A stretch of DNA of 10,926 nucleotides, taken from DATHVR01 sp035461175 (GTDB taxonomy: Bacteria > Actinomycetota > Acidimicrobiia > Spongiisociales > ZC4RG35). Location: NCBI GenBank assembly GCA_035461175.1, contig DATHVR010000043.1, positions 1 to 10,926 on the forward strand, read 5' to 3'. Shown here piece after piece: positions 1-4,862 of the stretch. A program made the position numbers and the translations under genes. The notes below the pieces were generated by a model, which did no database searches, was not told the DNA's origin, and saw only the letters and a program-made list of their open reading frames with translations. Numbering within the stretch: the first letter of the stretch is position 1; each line of letters begins with the position of its first letter.

Positions 1-493
1 CGGCCAGGATCTCGAGCGGGGCACTCCAGGTCATGACCGCCAGAAACCCGGGCAGGAGCACGGGCGGGACGAACGCCAACCAGAGCACCGGTCGCCAGCG
101 TGGCGACAGCAGCTTCCCGTCGGGAAAGACGAGCAGGAAGAGGGGGAGTAGCCCGAAGAACAGAGCCCAGGTCCAGGACGCCAGCCAGGCCACCAACTCC
201 ACCGCCGGCAACGCTCCGGCGTACAGCTCGTAGCCGATGGTCACGTATTCCTCACCGAAGGCACCCAGGGCGCCGCCCAACCCGGCCGTGACCAGGATCC
301 AACCCACCGGATGCGAGCTCTGATGTCGCAGCACCAGCCAGCCCAAGGCCGGAAAGACCAGACCGACGACCGCATCCTGATAGTGGAAGAGGTCATTCTC
401 CGTCCCGCCTGCCAACGAGACGCCGAGGAGCACGAACTAACCCACCGACAACGCCCAGCTGACCAGGACGAGGACGCCTGCAGCTCGAATCAC
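1..493 (-). pseudogene. 7TM sensor-module membrane protein, N-terminal part, cut by window edge, in-frame amber codon
   Basis: Reading the minus strand from GTG at 493-491 gives a hydrophobic N-terminus (VIRAAGVLVLVSWALSVG), then a TAG at 439-437, then a frame that stays open to the window edge. The continuation contains HPVGWILVTAGLGGALG and LLVFPDGKLLSPRWRPV, matching the intact paralogue at 9685-10857 (NSIGWLMLLTSL; LLLLFPDGRLPSPRWRPV). These are the membrane input modules of actinobacterial sensor kinases. GTG 493 has a good Shine-Dalgarno sequence, GAGGGAG at 499-505, five bases upstream, and lies 22 bases past the STAS stop, so it looks like the last visible gene of the phosphatase operon. 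The amber falls inside the first membrane segment. Either the gene is broken, or it restarts at GTG 433-431 (weak GGTGGG upstream) with half of TM1 missing, or the base is an assembly error. The C-terminus lies outside the window, so whether a kinase domain follows is unknown. Confidence 0.65.
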
Positions 494-498
494 GACGA

Positions 499-505
499 CT
501 CCCTC
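499..505 (-). promoter_or_regulatory. Shine-Dalgarno site for the amber-interrupted 7TM gene
   Basis: GAGGGAG on the minus strand lies five bases before GTG 493. It argues that translation originally started at 493, upstream of the in-frame TAG, rather than at the GTG after it. Confidence 0.6.
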
Positions 506-515
506 ATGTCCCGCC

Positions 516-893
516 TCAGTCAGAGATGGCGCTCAATGCATCTGCCTCGTCGGCGTGGAGGGATATCGCTTCATCGAGGCGCGTGAGCGAGAAGATCTGG
601 CGGTAGTGCTCGTTGAGCCCGTAGGCGAGCAGCCTCTGACCCTGGCGCTGGGCCCGGATCAGGGTCGTCACCAGCAGACCGATCCCACTGCTGTTCATGT
701 ACTCCAGGTGGGTGAAGTTGAACACCACTGCCTCTCCGCCCGAGGCGCTGGCTCGACTGAAGGCCTCGGCCAGCCTCGACTCCGAGGCACCGGTGAGGTC
801 ACCCTCGAAGTCGATCACGCTCACCCCGTCTCGCGGATGCCGCACCTCGATCGCTGTCTCTGCTTCCGACCTCACGGTATTTTCCTCCTCCAT
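516..893 (-). CDS. STAS-domain anti-sigma factor antagonist (RsbV/SpoIIAA-like), copy B
   Basis: This protein of about 125 residues is a single STAS domain. In the RsbV/SpoIIAA family such proteins bind the anti-sigma kinase when unphosphorylated and so free a sigma factor; the kinase inactivates them by phosphorylating a serine, and a PP2C phosphatase reverses this. The phosphosite loop is visible as EYMNSSGIGLL (residues about 64-74), with Asn where SpoIIAA has Asp (DSSG); the acceptor serine is kept. The segment YGLNEHYRQIFSLTRLDEAI near the C-terminus is shared with the neighbouring STAS gene. Its start overlaps the upstream stop: TGA at 895-893 and ATG at 893-891 share a base, which implies translational coupling. 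GTG at 896 would add one residue. A short acidic N-terminal tail distinguishes it from its neighbour. The sigma factor and target kinase are not proven; the fused HATPase domain in the same operon is the obvious partner. Confidence 0.9.
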   Translation of the reverse strand: MEEENTVRSEAETAIEVRHPRDGVSVIDFEGDLTGASESRLAEAFSRASASGGEAVVFNFTHLEYMNSSGIGLLVTTLIRAQRQGQRLLAYGLNEHYRQIFSLTRLDEAISLHADEADALSAISD

Positions 894-1249
894 CACGAAT
901 GGGCTGCCCGCAGGGCAGATTGTTGGTCCGGGTAAATGCCCATGAAATCGGACACCCGGGTGATCTCGAAGATCTGGCGGTAGTGATCGCTGAGGCCATA
1001 GGCGACCACCTCACGATCGGCGGCTCGTGCCTTTGCCAGCAAGGTCACGATCAGGGCGATTCCGGTCGAGTTGATGTATTCCACCTGCCGGAAGTCGAGC
1101 ACGACCGCCTCCCCCCCAGCCTCATCGATCGGCGTGTGCGCGGTCTCGAGTCGGGCGGCTGCACCGGCGTTGACGTCACCCTGCAACGTCAGGATGATTC
1201 TCCGGTCTTCGTCGCGACTGATCACCAGGTCGAACTCATGTCCGATCAT
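893..1249 (-). CDS. STAS-domain anti-sigma factor antagonist (RsbV/SpoIIAA-like), copy A
   Basis: This is a 118-residue single STAS domain, the usual length for RsbV/SpoIIAA. The phosphosite loop reads VEYINSTGIALIVTLL (about residues 56-71): the acceptor serine (S61) is kept, the preceding Asp of SpoIIAA is Asn, and the following residue is Thr. It shares YGLSDHYRQIFEITRVSDF with the downstream STAS gene, so the two are a tandem duplication that has since diverged. ATG 1249 is preceded by AAAGGAGA (about 1255-1262) at good spacing. That site lies inside the end of the phosphatase gene, which it overlaps by 14 bases. The expected role is substrate of both the phosphatase and the kinase domains of the upstream protein, acting in the cytoplasm. 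Confidence 0.9.
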   Translation of the reverse strand: MIGHEFDLVISRDEDRRIILTLQGDVNAGAAARLETAHTPIDEAGGEAVVLDFRQVEYINSTGIALIVTLLAKARAADREVVAYGLSDHYRQIFEITRVSDFMGIYPDQQSALRAAHS

Positions 1250-2816
1250 GTCCGTCTCCTTTTAGATTCATGACGAGCTCCACCACGTGGCGCTCCTCGT
1301 CGAAACTCTCGTGTACCTCGTCGACCATGTTCTCGATGAGATACAGGCCCCAGCCCCGGGGGGATTGCTCTCCGGCCAGCTTCGCCTCGAGATCGGGCAA
1401 CTCGGTGGCGACCCGAACGTCGTCGCCCGCCCCCCGGTCGACCACCCGCACCCTGAGCTTGCCGTCGTCGGCCACCACCCTCACGTCGACGGGCAACTCC
1501 GGACGGTTGCGGTTTCCATGCTCGATGGCATTCATGGTCGCCTCTCCGACCGCCGTCTTGAGGCGCTCGATCTGGGGGGAGGGCAATCCGAGCGGCTCTA
1601 CGGCGGCGACCACCTTCTCGATGGCCACTCTCTCGTCCCCTTCGCGGCACTCGAGACTGAACTCGGTCAACACGCCCTCCCCTATGAAGGCCTCAGCCGA
1701 CTCTCGGGCGGAGGAGGTGCGGCGCAGGACCACCAGGGTGACGTCGTCCTCCTGCTCCCAGCCCGCTCCGGTGAAGGCGGCCAGTTCGGCCATGATCCGC
1801 TCCACCAGGTTGGCGGCGTGACCGTGCGCCCCCATGGTTCCCATCAGGCCGCCGAATCCGAACATCTCCCCTCGGGGTGAGTGCGCCTCGGCGACTCCGT
1901 CGGAGTGGATGAGGATCGTGTCACCGTGGGAGACCTTGGCCTCTTTCACCTCGTACTCCATTCCCGGCATGAGACCGAGCGGCATCCCGGTGGCCCAGAG
2001 CTCATCGACGCCTCGCTCGGTCCGCACGTAGGGCGGGTTGTGGCCGGCATTGGCATAACGGATCAGCCCGTTACTGGTGTCGAGGACGGCGTAGAAGCAG
2101 GTGACGAACATGTTGGGCGGGATGTCGACGTGGAGGTCGTTGTTGACCGTTTCCAGCACCCGCCCGGGATCGTCGAAGCGCTGGGCGGCGGCGCGGAGCA
2201 TGGTTCGGCAGGTGGCCATGACGATGGCGGCCGGGACCCCCTTGTCGGTGACGTCGCCCTCGACGACGCCGAGACGGCCGTCGCCGAGGTCGATGAAGTC
2301 GTAGAAGTCGCCCCCGACCTCCCGGGCCGGACGGTAGAAGGCGTTCAGCGTCCATCCCTGGATGTGAGGCAGCTCCTTGGGAAGGAGGGTCTGCTGGATC
2401 AGGCGGGCCACCCGCAGCTCCTGGGCGATGCGTTCCCGCTGCTGGGCCTCCAGCTCCTGTTCCCGCACCAGCTGGGCCACCCTCACCGCCGGGGCGGCCT
2501 GGGAGGCGAGGCTGTCGAGTAGCTTGCGATCGTCGGTGGAGTAATCGCGTTCGGACAGGCGGGGTCCGAGATTGAGGATTCCCACCAACTCCCCCTGGGT
2601 CACCAGGGGCACCACCAGTTCCACCCCCGCCGCCTTCATCTCGTCGAGGGCCGGCGAGGCGAGATCCAGTTTGCCCACCTCCACCGGGCGGGCCGCCTCC
2701 TGCAGATAGGGAAGGAGGGGGTCATCCGGGGCGATGTCGACCGGATCCACGGTCTCCACGTCGATGGGCGGTGCCACCTCGTTTTCCGACTTGGGCTTCC
2801 GCCGCCACAACGCCAT
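1236..2816 (-). CDS. PP2C-type SpoIIE/RsbU phosphatase fused to RsbW-like HATPase
   Basis: This 526-residue cytoplasmic protein has four parts. Residues about 65-115 are a shortened GAF-like segment (VELVVPLVTQGELVGILNLG). A helical linker rich in E, Q and R follows (about 115-145). A SpoIIE-type PP2C phosphatase spans about 145-368, with candidate metal Asps in GGDFYDF (D170), EGDVTDKG (D188), IHSDGV (D306) and QEDDVT (D357/D358). A GHKL ATPase of the RsbW type spans about 380-520, with the N box AVGEATMNAIEHGN (E425, N429), VVDRGAG and PRGWGLYLIEN. In this family the phosphatase dephosphorylates STAS proteins and the ATPase phosphorylates them and holds a sigma factor, so opposing activities sit in one chain. 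Mycobacterium tuberculosis Rv1364c has a similar layout with its STAS domain fused; here the STAS partners are separate downstream genes. ATG 2816 is preferred over TTG 2846: a strong AAAGGAGA lies before it and the candidate promoter -10 lies just upstream of the TTG. Confidence 0.93.
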   Translation of the reverse strand: MALWRRKPKSENEVAPPIDVETVDPVDIAPDDPLLPYLQEAARPVEVGKLDLASPALDEMKAAGVELVVPLVTQGELVGILNLGPRLSERDYSTDDRKLLDSLASQAAPAVRVAQLVREQELEAQQRERIAQELRVARLIQQTLLPKELPHIQGWTLNAFYRPAREVGGDFYDFIDLGDGRLGVVEGDVTDKGVPAAIVMATCRTMLRAAAQRFDDPGRVLETVNNDLHVDIPPNMFVTCFYAVLDTSNGLIRYANAGHNPPYVRTERGVDELWATGMPLGLMPGMEYEVKEAKVSHGDTILIHSDGVAEAHSPRGEMFGFGGLMGTMGAHGHAANLVERIMAELAAFTGAGWEQEDDVTLVVLRRTSSARESAEAFIGEGVLTEFSLECREGDERVAIEKVVAAVEPLGLPSPQIERLKTAVGEATMNAIEHGNRNRPELPVDVRVVADDGKLRVRVVDRGAGDDVRVATELPDLEAKLAGEQSPRGWGLYLIENMVDEVHESFDEERHVVELVMNLKGDGHDRT

Positions 2817-2849
2817 CTCGGTGTTCTCCTTTCTCGGCTGACCCAACTA

Positions 2850-2873
2850 ATACCCAAGGACCGTCCTGGCAAC
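2850..2873 (-). promoter_or_regulatory. Candidate SigB/SigF-type promoter of the phosphatase-STAS operon
   Basis: The minus strand reads GTTG (2873-2870), 14 bases, then GGGTAT (2855-2850). GGGTAT is the -10 sequence known for actinobacterial SigB/SigF general-stress promoters, with a GTTT-like -35 at 14-17 bases. Transcription would start near 2840-2844, leaving a leader of about 27 bases that carries the AAAGGAGA site and ATG 2816. This fits regulators of such sigma factors being controlled by them. The match is by eye and the -35 is imperfect. Confidence 0.5.
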
Positions 2874-2879
2874 GTTACG
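2861..2879 (-). repeat. Shared 19-base upstream element, copy 1
   Basis: Plus-strand CCGTCCTGGCAACGTTACG matches CCGTTCCGGCAGCGTTACG at 10880-10898 at 16 of 19 positions. Both sit shortly upstream of a minus-strand gene, in the same orientation, and both are followed within about ten bases by ATTAG on the coding strand. It overlaps the -35 side of the candidate stress promoter, so it may be a promoter part or a regulator's site. Confidence 0.5.
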
Positions 2880-2975
2880 GGATCCGACAATGACGCCCTC
2901 TTTCAACGCGAGAGTCGATCTATTCCATAACGCCTTCGTATCGCCCGACAGGGCATGATTTCGCTAGACCCGGAC

Positions 2976-2997
2976 GAGAAGGAGAAGGAGAAGGAAA
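2976..2997 (+). promoter_or_regulatory. Tandemly repeated Shine-Dalgarno (GAGAAG x3)
   Basis: Three perfect GAGAAG hexamers (2976-2993) followed by GAAA lie directly before ATG 2998. They create AAGGAG at 2979-2984 and 2985-2990 and AAGGA at 2991-2995. The middle copy has ideal spacing (seven bases). This supports the ATG 2998 start. Hexamer copy number could vary by replication slippage. Confidence 0.65.
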
Positions 2998-4020
2998 ATG
3001 CCAACCCATCGGTCGTCGGTTACCTCGGTCTCGTGGATCCCCTCGGAGGCGATTCCGCTCGTACTGATGAAGGTCCCCGTTCTCTTGGGCATCGCTCAGT
3101 ACGACGCCCCCCCGCCCGACCGGCTCGAGGATCTCGACGCCCTCCACGCCGCCGGAGCCTTCCGCTTCGCCAACCGTCTCAGCGCCTGGGTGGAGGTAGA
3201 GGACGGACAGATCGTGGACGCCGGTTACGACGGAGGCGGGCTGATGTCGTCCACCGTGGCCCACCTCAAGGCCGCCACGTTCGCCTTCCCGCCGGTCCGG
3301 TACCCCGACATCCAGAAGGAACCCGAGTTCGGGGACGGTTGGGTCCGCTTCGTGCAGACGACCGGGGGGCGAACCGGATCGCCGATGCCGCGCAAGATAA
3401 GCCGCCCACCCTTCGTGCAGGTGACCGCCCCGGTCGTGTGGACCACGCTCAGCCTCACGCTGCATGCCGACGGTCGGGCCGAGTACGGGGTCAACGGAGC
3501 CAGCCCGTTCCCCCGGCACTGGTTCTATGACCACGACGGCGCCCTCGTGAAGAAGTCCGGCATTGCCGACTACCGCTCCTGGGCCGACGCCATGCATGGG
3601 GACAACACTCCCTGGGGAGACCGGGAGAACGAGGTGCTCATCGCCGACGCCGAGACCGAGCTGGAGCGGGCCATGTCCACCACGATCATGCGGGGTGGGG
3701 CCAAACCGGAGTTTCGGCGTCTGGAGGCCGGCGACACCTTGATCCAGCAGGGAGAGACCGGCACCGAGTTGTTCCTGGTCCTGGATGGGATGTTGACCAT
3801 CGCGGTGGACTCGGAGGCCATCGCCGAGGCGGGCCCGGGATCGATCCTGGGAGAGCGTGCCATTCTCGAGGGCGGACAGCGTACCTCCACCGTGCGGGCT
3901 TTGACCCCGGTGCGGGTGGCGGTGGCGGCGGCAGATCAGGTCGACCGCGAGGCTCTGGCCGAGCTGGCCGGCGGCCACCGACGGGAGGATCAGCCGGCGG
4001 ATGCCGAGGACGGCATTTGA
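2998..4020 (+). CDS. Cyclic-nucleotide-binding domain protein with unrecognised N-terminal domain
   Basis: This is a 340-residue soluble protein. Residues about 238-312 form a CRP/PKA-type cyclic-nucleotide-binding domain: FRRLEAGDTLIQQGETGTELFLVLDG, then the phosphate-binding cassette GERAILEGGQRTSTVRA. E286 and R295 stand where family members bind the ribose and the cyclic phosphate, nine residues apart as in PKA, so real ligand binding is likely. There is no helix-turn-helix after it, so this is not a CRP-type transcription factor. Residues about 20-210 belong to no family I recognise. They include GAFRFANRLSAWVEVEDG and a stretch rich in aromatics and Pro (ASPFPRHWFYDHDG), suggesting a beta-rich domain. 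A short acidic helix (about 212-228) links the two. The stop overlaps the start of the MBL gene, placing it first in an operon with a cyclase. A plausible job is reading out the cyclase product; its output is unknown. Confidence 0.88.
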   Translation: MPTHRSSVTSVSWIPSEAIPLVLMKVPVLLGIAQYDAPPPDRLEDLDALHAAGAFRFANRLSAWVEVEDGQIVDAGYDGGGLMSSTVAHLKAATFAFPPVRYPDIQKEPEFGDGWVRFVQTTGGRTGSPMPRKISRPPFVQVTAPVVWTTLSLTLHADGRAEYGVNGASPFPRHWFYDHDGALVKKSGIADYRSWADAMHGDNTPWGDRENEVLIADAETELERAMSTTIMRGGAKPEFRRLEAGDTLIQQGETGTELFLVLDGMLTIAVDSEAIAEAGPGSILGERAILEGGQRTSTVRALTPVRVAVAAADQVDREALAELAGGHRREDQPADAEDGI

Positions 4021-4862
4021 TCGTCCATGTCTGCGGAACGCGTGGCTCGACCCCGGCGCCGGGGAGGTCCTACTCGATCTACGGCGGCCACACCTCCTCG
4101 ATTGCAGTCGCTCGGGAGGGTCGACCTCCCGAGCTGATCCTCGACGCCGGGACCGGGATCCGTCTGGTGACCGAGTTGCTGGAGGGCGAGCCGTTCCGGG
4201 GCTCGGTACTGCTCAGCCATCTCCATTGGGACCACACCCATGGTTTGCCCTTCTTCGCGGCCGGCGACCGGACGGACGCCCGGGTCGACGTGTACATGCC
4301 CGCTCAGGACAACGACCGGAACCTGGCCGAGGTCATGTCGCCACCCCACTTCCCGATCACGAACGACGACCTGGAAGGAGACTGGCGCTTCGCCACCTTG
4401 CCGGAGGGAAGCCACGAAATCGAGGGCTACCAGGTGCTGGCCCGCATCATCCCCCACAAGGGCGGCCGCACCTTCGGCTACCGGATCCAGGCAGACGGGG
4501 TCAGTGTCGCCTACCTGTCGGACCACGGACCGGCGGAACTGGGATCGGGCCCCGACGGCTACGGGCCGTATCACGAGGCTGCCCTGACGCTGGCGCGGGA
4601 CGCCGACCTCTTGATCCATGACGCCCAGTACCTCGAGGAGGACTGGCCGAAGCGGAGCCACTTCGGACACTCGACCACGAGTTACGCCATCGGGCTCGCC
4701 CACCAGGCCGGCGTTCGCCGCCTCCTCATGTTCCATCACGACCCCGGGCGGACCGACGACGCCCTCGATGCCCTTTCGAACCGATGGGCAGAGGAGGAGG
4801 GCGTCGAGGTGATCGCTGCCAGGGAAGGTCAGGTGATCGATGTCCGCTCCGTCCGGGCCTGA
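4017..4862 (+). CDS. MBL-fold metallohydrolase, phosphodiesterase-like
   Basis: This 281-residue protein has the metallo-beta-lactamase fold of the tRNase Z/PhnP type. It opens with GTRGSTPAPGRSYSIYGGHT (7-26), the usual first strand of this subgroup, and has DAGTG at 43-47. The metal motif HLHWDH is at 68-73, with further candidate ligands H147 (IPHKGG), D169-H170 (YLSDHGP), H201-D202 (LIHDAQY), H218 (GHST) and H240-H241 (FHHDP). A two-zinc site is expected. Relatives cleave phosphodiesters, including cyclic nucleotides and RNA ends. Sitting between a cyclic-nucleotide receptor and a cyclase gene, hydrolysis of a cyclic nucleotide is an attractive inference but not shown. The start is TTG 4017, overlapping the upstream stop as TTGA, with GAGGA (4006-4010) six bases before it. 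No ATG or GTG in this frame lies near the conserved start. The 3' end overlaps the cyclase gene by 23 bases. Confidence 0.9.
   Translation: MIVHVCGTRGSTPAPGRSYSIYGGHTSSIAVAREGRPPELILDAGTGIRLVTELLEGEPFRGSVLLSHLHWDHTHGLPFFAAGDRTDARVDVYMPAQDNDRNLAEVMSPPHFPITNDDLEGDWRFATLPEGSHEIEGYQVLARIIPHKGGRTFGYRIQADGVSVAYLSDHGPAELGSGPDGYGPYHEAALTLARDADLLIHDAQYLEEDWPKRSHFGHSTTSYAIGLAHQAGVRRLLMFHHDPGRTDDALDALSNRWAEEEGVEVIAAREGQVIDVRSVRA

Noticed and set aside
33..586. Short plus-strand open frames near the left edge
   Set aside because: They are low-complexity Arg/Ser/Thr-rich frames opposite the minus-strand 7TM gene, whose translation has clear membrane segments.
1881..2522. Plus-strand open frame of 213 codons opposite the phosphatase
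   Set aside because: Composition (Val/Gly/Asp/His-rich, no motif) is that of an antisense shadow of the PP2C domain.
2817..2846. TTG start giving a ten-residue longer phosphatase
   Set aside because: The strong Shine-Dalgarno serves ATG 2816, and the candidate promoter would start transcription downstream of the TTG.
2920..3978. Long minus-strand open frame (352 codons) opposite the cyclic-nucleotide-binding gene
   Set aside because: Its translation is Gly/His/Arg-rich with no family motif, while the plus strand here encodes a clear cyclic-nucleotide-binding domain; it is a GC-bias shadow.
3990..4739. Minus-strand open frame of 249 codons opposite the MBL gene
   Set aside because: No recognisable motifs; the plus strand has the full HLHWDH metallohydrolase signature.
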